DNA of 64,000 bases from Turbatrix aceti (taxonomy: Eukaryota; Nematoda; Chromadorea; Rhabditida; Panagrolaimidae), in assembly GCA_963969345.1 (NCBI GenBank), contig OZ017770.1, forward strand, positions 4,287,246 through 4,351,245, given 5' to 3'. Position 1 is the stretch's first letter. Each line of letters opens with the position of its first letter. The notes under the pieces were generated by a model. It saw only the letters and a list, made by a program, of their open reading frames with translations. It did not search any database and was not told the origin of the DNA. Both the position numbers and the translations under genes were made by a program. Below are positions 53,070 through 64,000 of the stretch, one piece after another.

Positions 53070-54703
53070 ATGCTAAACAGAAAGACTTTTGTTCTTCTCT
53101 TAGCGTACTTTTGCCATGCAGCATACGCCAACTACACCATCAATGTCCTGCTCATGGAGTTCAACGCCGGTTTAGGGTACCTTTTGAATGGTACCCATTG
53201 CAACGCTTTTTGGAATGTTAATCAGCGCTGCGATATAAAGCTCAAAGTTGGTATTCAGATTGATAGCAGGTAATTAAAGACCCCATTTCTAAAACTACTG
53301 CATTCAAAAAGTTTTCAGTGCAACATCTTGCAATACTTTACTTGATTTGGGCAACGTTACTCAGAATTCAAACAGCATAACTTTTCAACAGCAAACCTAC
53401 GGCGCATGGGTAAACCCGTATCTCTTTGTCTATAACGGCGAAGCAGCATCCTATCAGGTATTATGCGTATCAACAGAGTGTTACATGGTGCTTTTTTTTT
53501 TCAGGGCTTTCGACTGTGCGTTTTGGCGACGGAAGCAAGAGACAATGCTGTTATCGACAGCTTCAATACTGACTTCATCGATGCAAACAGAATCAACGAT
53601 TTCGAGTATTTCACACATTCTCGTGGACTGCTCGATCCAACACTGTATTGAGTTTATTCGAAGTACAATTATTTTAATTTTGGTTTCAGTCTGTCGTTTG
53701 CATGGCAAGTCAGCGGCAATACAAGCGTAGTACAACCGACACCACCTACAACAACAACGACTACCGTAATCACGTCCTCTCCTGCGCCAGTTGCTCACGA
53801 TTGTCAAGATGCCTATGACAACGATCCAGAATTAACGAGTTCACAATCAGTGGAAATTACAATTGGTAACGAACCTGTTGAAGTTTATTGTATATACAAC
53901 CCAAGAGGTAAAACTGCTGCGACGGTAATTCAAAGTCGTGGAAATAGTACTGATCAAAATGCTGTTTTACTGGACAGCGGGGCCACAATATCTGATTACA
54001 ATAAACCATTGGGAACACCTGGTTCCGATAACACATTCTGGCTCGGTTTGGACAATATGAATGCTTTGACAACAAGTAACAACTACAGTCTAAGAATTAT
54101 TACATGTTGTGGAAATACCCTAGTTTTAAATCAGGATTATTCTAATTTTTTGGTAAGTTGTTTGAAACGTGATTTTTTTGCAGTTTTTGATTCTGCAGAT
54201 TGGCAACAGTACAACAGGCTATAAACTGCAAGCTAATTCAGCCATAGCACAAGGATTAAATGGTTCTCAGTTTACTGATATTAATCAGAAATTTAGCTTA
54301 AATGAAAATGGCAGTTATTATAACTCGGCACCGTGGCCACTTAGTTATTGTTATTCTGCTCATACGCAAAACGACTCAAAGTAATTATATATTTTTTTTT
54401 CAATAATTTTATGCAAGATTTTGTTTTAGCCCCCAAGTTACTGGATGGTGGTTTGGATCATGTGGTAATAACCTAAACGGATTTTATTATGCTTTGGATT
54501 CTGATGACATTAACAAAACAACATGTCAATTACTTGCAAATCCACCGCCTAATGGTTACGGCGTAGAATTGTTGAGCGATTCAACAGTGTCTGGTAATTT
54601 TGGTTTTACGGCCGGCATATCGTATACCCGTGTAGCCATGGCAGTATACCGATCAGACGGTACATTAAGTAGTACACAAGTTAACGAATTTTGTACTACT
54701 TAA
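53070..54703 (+). CDS. Secreted protein: Notch-ligand-like N-terminal (MNNL/C2) domain plus fibrinogen-related domain
   Basis: Six exons (53070-53269, 53319-53457, 53505-53644, 53690-54152, 54199-54380, 54430-54703) give 465 residues. Signal peptide 1-20 (cleaves before NYTINV). Residues about 21-170 resemble the MNNL C2 domain of Delta/Jagged: a starting INVLLMEFNAGLGYLLNG strand, a CD...SC cysteine spacing, then AWVNPYLF and an LSFAWQV strand. A PTPPTTTTT linker follows. Residues about 196-465 match the fibrinogen C-terminal fold: VYCIYNP, ATVIQSRGNS, FWLGLDNMNALT, LSYCYSAHTQND and TGWWFGSCGNNLNGFYY. Fibrinogen-related lectins bind acetylated sugars; the MNNL assignment is inferred from pattern. 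Immune or matrix recognition is possible. AT-rich codon use. Poly(A) signal 54756-54761. Confidence 0.82.
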
Positions 54704-54860
54704 ATCAAAGACGACTTCATGAGACATCATTCATGTGCAACGTTAAATCCCGTTTAATAAATATTTTGTTTTGTTATATCGGTCTCTGTACTGGCATTTC
54801 CAGTGATTATACTTAAACTGTTTGATTTTTGTTTAAAGTGAAATTATTATTTCAGAAACA

Positions 54861-55662
54861 ATGGTTAAACCTCTTTTAAAGGTTAGTATTTGATCAGTGC
54901 GCCTTATATTATACAAAAACTTTATTCTTAATGCGAACCGATAAGTAATGAAAAATATTATCAATGTTATAACACGCTTTTCGTATACAAATATTAAATT
55001 AGAGCAATTTTTAGTTTCTTGTTGCACTTTTGTTTTACGCAGAAACATTATCAGCTTACGAATTAGTAATTTCACTGGAAGAATTAACTATCAATAGTGC
55101 CAATGTGTCTCCACCATGTCAATCCTTCTTTGGAATATCAAGCCTGTGTTCCCCAAGACCTAATATTTGTGTCGAACCGCTACCTTAGTAAGTTTTTTTT
55201 AGTTTCATTCAAACAGCCAAAAATGTTAAATAATTTTAGTGCCACAGACAATTTCACTCAATGTGAATTAGGATTAGGATCGTTTTTTGATCTGGGTGTT
55301 TTTTTTGCTCAAAATGAAATTAGTTTTAACGATAATTCAAATTATGGTGCATGGAGCAATCCATTTATCTACAACTTCTGGACAGAACCTCAACAAGGTT
55401 TTCGCGTAAAGTTGCGAATTTACAACGTTGATGGGACAAGCTATGCATCCATTGGCAACGGCTCAGCTGATTTTAATGCTGAAACTTCCACAACTTTTTT
55501 TGATTTGGAGGGGACTACGGAATCAACAGATGTAAAAACAGGCGAAGTTACAACAGACCAATTAACGTATGTATTTTATAATGTAAAAAAAATTACGCAA
55601 TATTTTGTAGCTTAAAATTCACGTACATCATCAATCCACCTTCTCCCTCCTCTGCTCCATAA
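54861..55662 (+). CDS. Secreted stand-alone MNNL/C2-like protein, tandem paralog
   Basis: Four exons (54861-54881, 55015-55187, 55240-55566, 55611-55662) give 190 residues. A tiny first exon (MVKPLLK) joins FLVALLFYAETLSA to form a clean signal peptide. The rest parallels the N-terminal domain of the preceding gene: YELVISLEELTINSANVS aligns with YTINVLLMEFNAGLGYLL, YGAWSNPFIYNF with YGAWVNPYLFVY, and QGFRVKLRI with QGFRLCVLA. It ends after LTLKFTYIINPPSPSSAP, where the paralog runs into its linker and fibrinogen domain, which is absent here. The SNPF...W...GF pattern and the final strand also echo Delta MNNL. It arose by tandem duplication with loss (or before gain) of the lectin part. Possible poly(A) signal 55832-55837. 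Confidence 0.75.
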
Positions 55663-56501
55663 GATCCAAATCAGTTCTGCAGCCTCATGAATTTTTTTGA
55701 CAAATAAGCAATATAAATAATTCTGCCTGTTTTTTTGTCCGACTTGGCCACAATTGCAGAGTGACATTGTTTTTTTTTCACCGGAGTAACATAAATAAGA
55801 ATTAATCGTACGACGTAATGACAATTCGACAAATAAATATACAAAGACCGTTATTATTTTTGAGATGTCGTTGTTGTTACAACATATTTTAAATTTAACT
55901 TGATTTATGTATTACGAACATGAAATGAAAATCGGTAATGATAAATGTTTCAGTGTGAGAGACATTTTTTGGATTACAAATTTGTAAATTTTCAAATTTA
56001 TGTTTCTTCCGCTATAAGCATTTTGAGCAATTATACTTTAGTCATCTTTTCATTATTCTTTCACCGCATGCATAAAATATTTTGTCGTATATAAAAGCCG
56101 AAATATCTTAAAACATATTTGTATTTGATAAAAAATTAGTACCGTTTCAAGACGTTTGCAAATGCCTGTCTCTTTATGGTTTTAAGGAGGGAGGGGTAAC
56201 AGTTATCGTATTTTAAAACGCGTGTATCCGGCTAAAAAGTATTTTTGTCTTCACAGTCTCCAGTGCACCCCCTCAATGTTCCGGTCATTTAGGTTGATTT
56301 CTCCTAAAGTGTTCTGGCGTTGTTTTCTGTGCCTTGAATAGCTTAATACTTGAATGTTTTGATAGTTGCGTAATTTATCACTGAATGCATTGTTTATGCT
56401 TGGAGGGCAATTACAATCGTAAGAGTCAGCATTTATTTGTGGCTTGAAAGAACGTAGAAAAGTTAGTTCACATTTTTAGGTGCAACAAAAACACACGCGC
56501 G
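55663..56501. other. Intergenic, AT-rich
   Basis: 839 nt holding the 3' flank of the MNNL-like gene and the promoter of the next small gene. A TATATAAAAG string near 56089-56098 could be a TATA box, though it lies about 400 nt from the start codon. Confidence 0.45.
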
Positions 56502-56999
56502 ATGTCCACTGGTTATCTCTTTATTGCGCAGTTGCTATTATTGGCAGTCATTGTTACTGCCGCAGCCGTTCATCCTGTTGTTCCGAAAAACGTCATTCTC
56601 AGGCAGGACGAAATTAACGATGCCGAAGACGTTCCCAACCTTCGAAAGGTACTTTACCCTACGTACGCTCGCGATCCTTTTAAGTCAAACATTTACACGT
56701 AAGAACTCAATTTTTTTATACTCAGAATCATGAATTAAATTTCAGAAGCATCAACGTAGAGCCCGCAAAGATGACTATGTGGGGCTCATTGTACAGGTAC
56801 AACGACCTTTTCGACCGCGACATGCGTTCCGATAATCAAGGTGTTGTCCTGCTCACCGTATAACTTGTAAGCATTCTAATATTTATTTTTAGACTTCGAA
56901 GACGAACCAACAACAAACTCAAAAGAAAACCAAAACAAAAAAATGCGTAAATTCTTTTCGTATATCCCTTTTTACAGCGGCATTGGCAAAAAAAGATAA
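56502..56999 (+). CDS. Small secreted protein, possible peptide precursor with alternative 3' end
   Basis: Signal peptide (MSTGYLFIAQLLLLAVIVTAAA) followed by a short charged protein; no family recognised. Exons 56502-56698 and 56746 onward are clear and include TMWGSLYRYNDLFDRDMRSD. Two endings are possible. Reading on gives DNQGVVLLTV and a stop at 56863 (104 residues), followed by a GTAAGC donor. Splicing from the GTGTTG donor at 56841 to the acceptor at 56892 gives exon 56893-56999 and a 132-residue product ending MRKFFSYIPFYSGIGKKR. That end has the Gly-Lys-Lys-Arg form of an amidated peptide precursor, with a Lys-Lys before it. The peptide reading is inference; the strong pyrimidine acceptor inside this exon (near 56976) is a caution. 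Confidence 0.6.
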
Positions 57000-57080
57000 C
57001 AAACGAATTGCACGAAATTCTGTGATCTCCTAATTTACGTCATTTTTTTAACTTTATTGTGCAATAAAAGACGTTCATGT

Positions 57081-59114
57081 TCAATTACTGTTTGGTGGTA
57101 ATGAGAGAGATACCGTAGCGCTAGATGATGCATCATCTTCTATTTCAATTTTAACTTTTGTGCCGCTTTGCTTGGATCGATACTTTGACGTGTACATGCT
57201 AGGCGAGAGGCGATTCGCCGGCAAGTCTCGCATCTGCGAGCTTGGAGAAGGCGTGATATCATTGGGCGAGCCTGTCCTCTGAATTCGTCGGTAACGCTTT
57301 CCTCGGATGCTGCCTCGAATGCTGCCGATGAATTTTCGAAGAGAACGGGTACGTTTTAATGCCCCTTCACCACGGAAGAAGCGCCACACAGTAGCTGAGT
57401 GCTGACCTTAAAGTGTACAAAATTAAAAAAATAGAAACGAAAGATCTATTTAACCTTCGGGCTTTGCCATTTTCGACTGAACGTTGAGAAGACAAACAAA
57501 AAACAAAACAGCAATAATAATGGTGAGGAAATTAACGGATGCAAAAATATGGCTTCCAAAGGTTTTCAGAAACTAAAAATTTAAAATTAGCTTTGCTTAA
57601 AAGAAGAATTTCTTACGTATGTTAAGAATGGTAAATAAATTACAGGACCCAGTGTAAAGGCGGAAATAATAGTGTACACGTATGCATCTGAAACAGTCAA
57701 GAATTAAATTTTAATACGGCTAAACTACTAGTAGTGCGAAAAGGAAACTAACGCGATATAGCCCCGATAAAAACCACCAGTGCGGGATGAATCATAGATA
57801 AGCCGAGGCCATAAGTGGCACTGGCAACAATTTTGGCGTGATCAAACGAATATATGCAGACTGAAATACCACACATAACCTGAAAAACAAAACAAAAACT
57901 TATAAACGCTCTTTGATGAATTAAAATACCAAGCTGAGAGACAGAACGGCGTTTTTATCGCTCTGTCGGCACGTAGCCGTAAAGACGATTCGTCCAAGGG
58001 CAAAACACGCTGAGAAAACGGTGAAGCAAATTGTCGTCAGCTTAGTATCATCGTTGTTAGAAAAAATAAAATAAGGGAAGCAGTATAACAAGCTGTAAGA
58101 CAGAAATCCGATAATTGCGCAGAGTTTCAGGGCTTTCTTCTGATGCTCGTCGGGTTCAACTGAAAGGTAAAGGGTTTACTGTATGTCTGTTGACTTGCAC
58201 TTATGTATATCTACCTATGCTATCGTAAACACTGCTGTCTGAATTCTCTTCCGTACTGTTTTTCCAAATCATGTATATCGGGTACACCGAACAAGCCTGA
58301 AAAAAAATATTTTTTTGCTTTGTCGAATGACCTTTTTTACCTGAAATGCCGCAGAAATCAAAAATGTCATGGTTGGCGGGTATCGTGAATGAATGTTCAT
58401 TGTCAGGTAGGAAAACAGCAAAAAGCTGTTATTTTGGTCTGTGTTTTCTGTTCTCAACATTGGGCCGATGTTTGCATCGCTGTCTGGTTCAAGCAATATT
58501 GACAGAATAAAAATTCCACCGCCCATGGATGCAAAAATAATCTTCAAAAATCCCATTGTTATTAGAAAATTTGCACGGAAAGACACTTACGGAAACAAGC
58601 ATGCTGCTTTGCGGAGCAATCATTTTCTTGATTGAAAAAGCAATTAGAGTCGAGAAAGCCACACCGGTGCAGAATGAAAGACAAAACAGCAGAATCATGG
58701 AAATTACATCGTATTCGATAAATGAAATCGCACTTTCTAAGGCAACCCGAATGCTGGATACCAGTAAGAGGTATAACCATGCGTTTAACCTGTGCAAACG
58801 AATAACACGTGATGTGTTTTTCATAAATCATTTATGCACCAACCTTTTTTTGATGAGCGCGCAGGAAACGGTTCCAACGAAAACACCCAGATTGATCAAC
58901 GTGACAGCAACGGTCAATTGTATAGCATCCCGAAATCTTTCATGACAATAAATTACAAAATAACTTGAATCAAAGCCAATCCACACCGCCTGGAGAACAG
59001 AAGCAAAAAGCAGTTGCATCTTGAAGTTAAAAGCCTCTCTGAAACATTTTTACGACGCTATGAAGATGATCAAAAAAATATTTACCCGTCGCCATTGACC
59101 GCCGCATCTGACAT
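57081..59114 (-). CDS. Polytopic membrane protein, MFS/UNC-93-like topology
   Basis: Ten exons (59114-59086, 59038-58844, 58789-58591, 58541-58341, 58296-58215, 58159-57930, 57879-57753, 57687-57617, 57572-57455, 57406-57081) join in frame to 525 residues with about eleven or twelve hydrophobic segments in two halves. The N terminus is short and cytosolic. The first half has FASVLQAVWIGFDSSYFVIY and LINLGVFVGTVSCALIKKR, the short basic loop typical of MFS carriers. A central charged loop (VEPDEHQKKAL) divides the halves. The roughly 105-residue tail is very basic and Ser-rich (RSLRKFIGSIRGSIRGKRYRRIQR), then acidic. I do not recognise a substrate motif; UNC-93-like or nematode-specific carriers are possible. 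Poly(A) hexamer on minus at 57053-57058. Confidence 0.78.
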
Positions 59115-59758
59115 GACACAAAAACTAACTTTGTTTCCACAAAACGGACGTCGTCGAGGCTAAAGCAATGCAGCAAGCCGGATGAGGATTATTGCATCTT
59201 AGAAGCCGCCGTTGATTATGACTACTGCAGGGCATCTTCTAATCCTTTTCTTTATTTTTCAATGAGGTGTTCAGAAAGCAGTATGCATCGTTGACGTGAG
59301 ATATAATCGTGTTTTGCATACAATACAGGAAATTGTATTTATTATCTTGTGAAAAAATGACTAACAAAGCTCAACAGACGCCTACATGCAAAAAAGTACT
59401 CGGTGCATTGATTGGAGTTCATCATAATGATTGATCGGGCAGAAAGCAAAAGTAAGAAACACACGTCGACGGGTTCATCACTTGTTTTCGACGCATGTTG
59501 ATACTCTTTTGTTTACATTGACAACCAAAAGTCACTCCGCCTTTTTTCAAGCGTAGCTTACGTTTCAAAGTTCATTAGTTAGTTGAATGCGGGGTTAGTA
59601 CGGAGCAAATGTTCAAAAATGCTCAGCCAGGGTTTTCTTGATTTCTGGTTCAGTCCGTGCGCTTTTTGATCTGCTGAATTGCAACTTGTCTGTATTAACA
59701 CATTATCGCGATTCATAATTAGGTTGATTGTATTTTTCTTCCATTTTAAGAGGACAAC
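59115..59758. other. Divergent region, membrane protein and GSKIP-domain genes
   Basis: 644 nt. Upstream sequence of both flanking genes; a CCATTTTAAG acceptor at 59741-59750 lies 8 nt before the plus-strand ATG. No coding exon seen. Confidence 0.5.
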
Positions 59759-60825
59759 ATGTCTGCTGCATCGCCAGCAACACAAAATAATAGTTTCGTT
59801 CGTATTACGCCTGTTACTCTCAATAGCAATGATAGTTCCGTTGTTGATGGAACACCAATCGCTGTCGGTCCAAACACGAACCTTCTAGCTGACACGCTTG
59901 GTGTGTCTCCGCTTTATCGCCAGAAAAAGTGAAACGCTTTTAAGCGCTTTTCCCATTTTCTATTGCAATACATTTTTGTAGTAGTGCGCATTGGCAGGCA
60001 GCAGCGCAAGTCTTTCACGACAGCCCATCCCATAGTTTTGTTGGCGGTTTGGAAGATCACAGTGACGACGACAACGAACAAGCCATAAGCTGTCACGTCG
60101 CTGCCAAAGTTCATCAGCCGTTTGTTACTGCTGTTGACAATAACCTAACAAGCAGGTTGGTTCGATTTTTTTTCAATACATTTTTATGTGTGTTGCGATT
60201 GTTTTTACACACCCTTCAATTTTTTTTTGATTTTTCTGTCGTTACTTGGCGTTTTTTTATTTTTAGCAATCTCAACAGCCATCACTTTTTTAACGACGAC
60301 AACATGCCCGGTCAAGCTCTGTCGACCAACATGATTGCCCCGGCCGCTGATGGCGATGCCGAGCAGTCTGACGAACTGGCCATCAAGGCTACTGATGCCC
60401 TCAAAGATGTCAATGTCAGTGGATCGGTCAAGAGCATTTCTCTTTCAGAGATGCTTCCTCAGACGACGGAACTCATTTTTCTTAACATTAAGACGATCGA
60501 TGGTTCGTTTAGCTTTTGCTTTCTTTTAGCGCTCACAGCTGTGTTGTGTTCTCTGGTTGTTTTGCTTACGTGCGAAAACTGTTGTTTGATTTCAGACCAC
60601 GAATTCACCATCGAATTGTCGATGAAGGGTTGGCGCGTTGCATCACCGCATGCTGACAGCATGAATGGTGATTATCGGAACGTAAGTGCTATTGTCTGCT
60701 GTTGAGGTCAGGGAAACCAAAGATCTCTACGCTTTCAGCTTTCACTTTACACGCAGTACTTTGCCACTGTTAACGATGTTATCACGCACATTCAGCATCA
60801 GGCCACCCTTACGTCGACGAGATAG
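59759..60825 (+). CDS. GSKIP: GSKIP-domain (DUF727) protein
   Basis: Five exons (59759-59928, 59982-60155, 60267-60502, 60596-60681, 60757-60825) give 244 residues. The C-terminal about 95 residues form a GSKIP-type domain: AIKATDALKDVNVSGSVKSI, ELIFLNIKTIDDHEFTIEL, MKGWRVASPHADSMNGDYRN, then YFATVNDVITHI. In vertebrates GSKIP binds GSK3-beta and PKA; a related fold occurs in CLU proteins. The N-terminal 150 residues are a Ser/Asn/Asp-rich extension not found in the 139-residue human protein. Two small ambiguities: exon 2 may start 3 nt later (tandem TAGTAG acceptor), and exon 5 may begin at 60739, adding LSLYTQ in frame. A splice acceptor ends 8 nt before the ATG. Confidence 0.82.
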
Positions 60826-61322
60826 CCCTCTGCACCTTCTGCCTTTGTGCTGCTTCTATCCAAAGACCAATTTCAAAAAAGCACGTTATGCGTTTGTTTT
60901 GAATGCACGATATTGCGCTGATCATCGAGACTTTTGTCCATTTAATCCTCGTCCTTTATTAGTTTGTTAGTGAGCAGTTTGTTTTGTCTCTTTGATTCTT
61001 TGAAGACATCCTCGCATCCATTTTGACACATATGTACTCCGGTTTGTACAAACACATGCATTGTGCATGTACGAGCGGTGCTTAATGGCTCAATCCAAAA
61101 AAAATCTGATGAAACGGATGATTATTTCTCTTGAGTATTACGTGTGAAAGTTTTAATTTTGATTGTTTAACTGGTTCATAAAAACAGTTTTTGTGAGTAC
61201 TATGTACTTTGCTTTCCGATGAGGTCGATGGGATTACGAGGCAAGAGAGGGTCTGGTTGATTGTACGTACACTGCTGCCACGTTGGTGGCGAGAAGGAGA
61301 GCTGCGTGGTGGTGTGGCCACA
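60826..61322. other. Convergent 3' flanks, GSKIP-domain and LACT genes
   Basis: 497 nt between converging genes. No canonical feature beyond probable 3' UTR sequence; open frames here are continuations or shadows of the flanking exons. Confidence 0.5.
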
Positions 61323-62869
61323 TTATGACGAGTCCAAAGAACGATAGACTTCACGAAGGATTCGTTGATAGGGATAGCATAAATAACTGCAGCTCGACTT
61401 CAAACCATTAGATAAATAAACAGCCACCAGTCGGTGGACAGGATCAATGTGGATGCTCTGGCAGCCGAACCCGGGATGGCCAAATGTATATTTACTCTAA
61501 AATTGTTCTTTAGTATACGTAGTACTTTAATTACACTTTTTTACCGTTTCGAAGGGGTGATAGTCGTAAAAAAAGCCGTATCCTTTCATCAAGGGATAGA
61601 TTACTGTTCTTTCCCAGTGCCATGACTCGATTGTCGGTCTAGTCAGTTCGTCGAGCAGGGGAGAGCGAAATAGCTTTTCGTTAATCAAAAGTGAAAACAA
61701 TTTTGCTAAATCGTGGGCCGTTGCAACGCCGGTGACGCTGCCGATAGCCAATTGTTGTATTTTTTTGTTGTTGAAGGCAAAGGTGTCCTATAAATTGACG
61801 TAGTCAGTGATCAAAGAACATCGCGTGAACGCTACCGATTCAACGCTGAGCCAAGCAGGGTTGTCGATTGTTCTTTGGGCTACAGAGTCAGGATGTCTAA
61901 TGCTGTAGACAAATTGCGCGAACAACATTCGGGGATCAATGATGGCGTCACGGATGTATTCGCCAATCGATGGCAGTGTCATGTGAGCGTTACGGTGGAT
62001 TTCAGAAGACGGTGTACCGATGGAGATATCTAGATTAAACGGTTTTGCGATTTCCTCATCAAAAAACACGTGCAAGCTGCGATGCTTTGGATCAGCGCCG
62101 CGGATGATGCCATCGATGAGCCAGCCGTAGGTAACCGCGTGGTAGCCGGATGCACTGCCCGGCTGCCATATCGGCTTGGCAGCTGCTATTTTGTCCAAAA
62201 CTGCCTGACCATCGCCTTCGGCATCTGAGATTTCAATTGCTTCTTCAATGTATGGCAAACCGGCCTGAATGATTTATATTAATTAACAAGTTCAAGTTCA
62301 CCATTCAAATTACCTCATGGTTTAGAATTTGCATGATCGTTGTGTTCTCCTTGGAGTTTTGTGCGTACTCTGGCCAATACTTTGCAACAGGATCGTCAAA
62401 GTTCAAATGTCCTTTACTTGCCAAAAGCGTCACACAAAGACTGCTAAGCGGCTGTAAAGAAATAAAGATAACAGTGGAACATTTGAAATTGCCTTTGTCA
62501 CCTTTGTAAGAGAAAATAACAGTGTACGCGTATTTTTTGTCCATTTCTTTGCGACTCGTGAATCGGCGTCGCCAGCCCAAATGTTTACAACGGCTTCACC
62601 ATCGTAAAAAACAGCTAAGCTGGCGCCATCTCTTTCGTGTCCGCTTTGAAAATTTTTTCTGAAGAACTCTTAAATACAAACAGAGGCGCCAAGGGGGTTA
62701 ACAAAACTGACTCAAATGTCTTTTTAACGTTATCGAATTTTGGCGTCGCTGAACCTTTGATGACCTCGTGTCTTTGGTAGAATTTAGGCATGAGAATAAA
62801 CGTATAAATGTGCAATGCAGCAACAAAAATAAGAAACATCCATGTAAGAGAAAGCTTGATTGACTTCAT
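61323..62869 (-). CDS. lact: Beta-lactamase-like serine hydrolase (LACT family)
   Basis: Six exons (62869-62712, 62658-62502, 62451-62314, 62264-61836, 61787-61545, 61496-61323) give 432 residues. An N-terminal membrane anchor (about 9-28) precedes a class C beta-lactamase/penicillin-binding-protein fold. The SxxK nucleophile motif is SLTK (Ser about 102, Lys about 105). The second motif Tyr lies in SGYHAVTYGW (about 192). The third motif is replaced by FGHPGFGCQ, usual for this family. NHEAGLPYI and GHLNFDDPVAKYWPEYAQ are also typical. Nematodes carry expanded LACT paralogs related to mitochondrial LACTB, but this one has a signal-anchor rather than a clear mitochondrial presequence. Substrate unknown; animal members act as peptidases or esterases, not antibiotic resistance enzymes. 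Confidence 0.92.
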
Positions 62870-64000
62870 GTTGACGCTGGTACAATCAAACGCTAGGTAC
62901 TGTACCTGACTTTCGGGATGCTGTTGATGAAGCGGAGGTAATGGAATACACTGGCTAAAAACATTAGCATCCCCTGCCTATTTATTTGTACGCAGATCTT
63001 ATCAAATTTGTCCCCAAAGTTTAGGTCGTTCTGTTCGCATGACAGTGACCGCCACGGTAAATTCTTCTCTTCCGTTGAGCAAACTCATGTAGTTTTTACT
63101 GTTCATTTGTTTTGGTTGCGTTTTATGTTGATAAGAACCTTTTTTGCATGCCCATGCTTACTGATCGGTGATCTGATCGATTTCAACCTCATTGTACACA
63201 AGTCATTCATTTATTAATCAGTCGACGGAATAACAAAACGATAAAAAAATGAGAGAAAGCCACGCATAGGAGGGCAGTGTGCAGGCATGTGCACAACAAC
63301 TTGACGAGAGCTATTTTTGAAAGGCGGATCGAGCGGATGAAATTCAGAAATTAGGTTCGGTGTATTTTGTTTTTGAAAAAACCGCAAACCGGAACGTTTT
63401 TACAAAGATGTAAAAAAATTAACAACTAGAATCTCTCCACTCAGCGATTTTTAACCTGTCACAAGCCATTTTGGGATTTGCATAGAACAAAAAATTGGGC
63501 GGATATTTAAAAAAATGGACATTATAACAGGCTCTTGACAGTTTTGTTTTTTAGGGCTGCGGAATGTCTGACACTATTTAGGCAGTTATTTAGCAATGGG
63601 CAACATAAAAATTTTCGATATTGATAAATTAATGCCGAAAAAAATAGAAAAGAAATATGGGTATTCAAGTGTAAAGCAATAAGGAAAAATCCACTGGAGC
63701 CTGTTAGCAAAAAGTGCACCGGTAAGCAATCATCGTTGAGCCAAAGCTGCAATTTACGTAAAAAAAAGAGTTGATCTGAAACTGATTCGGAAGACTGGAA
63801 GAACCTAAGCAACCCGTAGAAAACATAGGTAATAACGCTGCAAACAACAAATATAAATTTGACAAGAAGTTGTTAGAGTAGTATAAAGGCGGACGAAAAT
63901 GAACAGAATGGATCATCTAAGATGCCGTATTGTTAAGGCTTATCACTAATAAGTCCCTTAGATTGAGCTCCATATTGGCCTGAAAACAAAATTATTACGC
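62870..64000. other. Intergenic, LACT gene upstream region to window end
   Basis: 1.1 kb of AT-rich sequence. It should hold the LACT promoter. The open frames at 63008-63916 are under 100 codons, overlap on both strands and show no family signal; a partial gene running past the edge cannot be excluded. Confidence 0.45.

Overview
The window is nuclear DNA of an animal, almost certainly a nematode. The genes have many short introns (mostly 45-150 nt) with GT donors and the TTTTCAG/TTTTTAG acceptors typical of nematodes. Several proteins are closest to nematode relatives as I remember them, notably CMK-1, MLC-4, a catalytically dead ADAM like UNC-71, MLP-1, Ly6/HOT-like proteins and a CPG-like proteoglycan. 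Intergenic DNA is AT-rich and full of A/T runs. I rebuilt 23 protein genes exon by exon; every model closes in frame. No rRNA, convincing tRNA or CRISPR array was found.

Layout. 1-16 kb: CaM kinase I (minus), a MIF-type cytokine (plus), a rhodopsin-class peptide GPCR (minus), cytochrome b561 (minus) and V-ATPase subunit D (minus). 17.8-23.3 kb (all plus): CNDP-type dipeptidase, a secreted chitin-binding/SG-rich protein, a Ly6 protein and an SLC36 amino acid transporter. 23.8-27.3 kb: a 1136-residue protein built on a Pao/BEL-type gag core, with an exploded seven-residue repeat and no pol. 27.8-30.7 kb: non-muscle myosin regulatory light chain and a muscle LIM protein, head to head; the LIM gene carries two interchangeable second exons. 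32.3-38.7 kb: an ADAM lacking its catalytic Glu, and an intronless S28 serine peptidase. 40.5-50.1 kb: SSUH2-like zinc-finger protein, sphingomyelin synthase and PGAP2. 50.5-56 kb: a second Ly6 protein, V-ATPase subunit E, and a tandem pair of secreted proteins with a Notch-ligand-like N-terminal (MNNL/C2) fold, one of them fused to a fibrinogen-related domain. 56.5-63 kb: a small secreted protein that may be a peptide precursor, a polytopic membrane protein, a GSKIP-domain protein and a beta-lactamase-like LACT protein.

How they relate. Most are independent housekeeping or signalling genes. Some share a theme: two V-ATPase subunits; sphingomyelin synthesis and GPI-anchor remodelling (PGAP2) as convergent neighbours, with a predicted GPI-anchored Ly6 protein next door; and two contractile/cytoskeletal genes flanking one 1.3 kb intergenic region. 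Several genes have a splice acceptor 1-56 nt before the ATG with no visible upstream exon, consistent with spliced-leader trans-splicing (inference).

The most unusual items are the MNNL-like plus fibrinogen architecture with its stand-alone paralog, the apparently domesticated gag gene, and the frame-switching alternative exons of the LIM gene.
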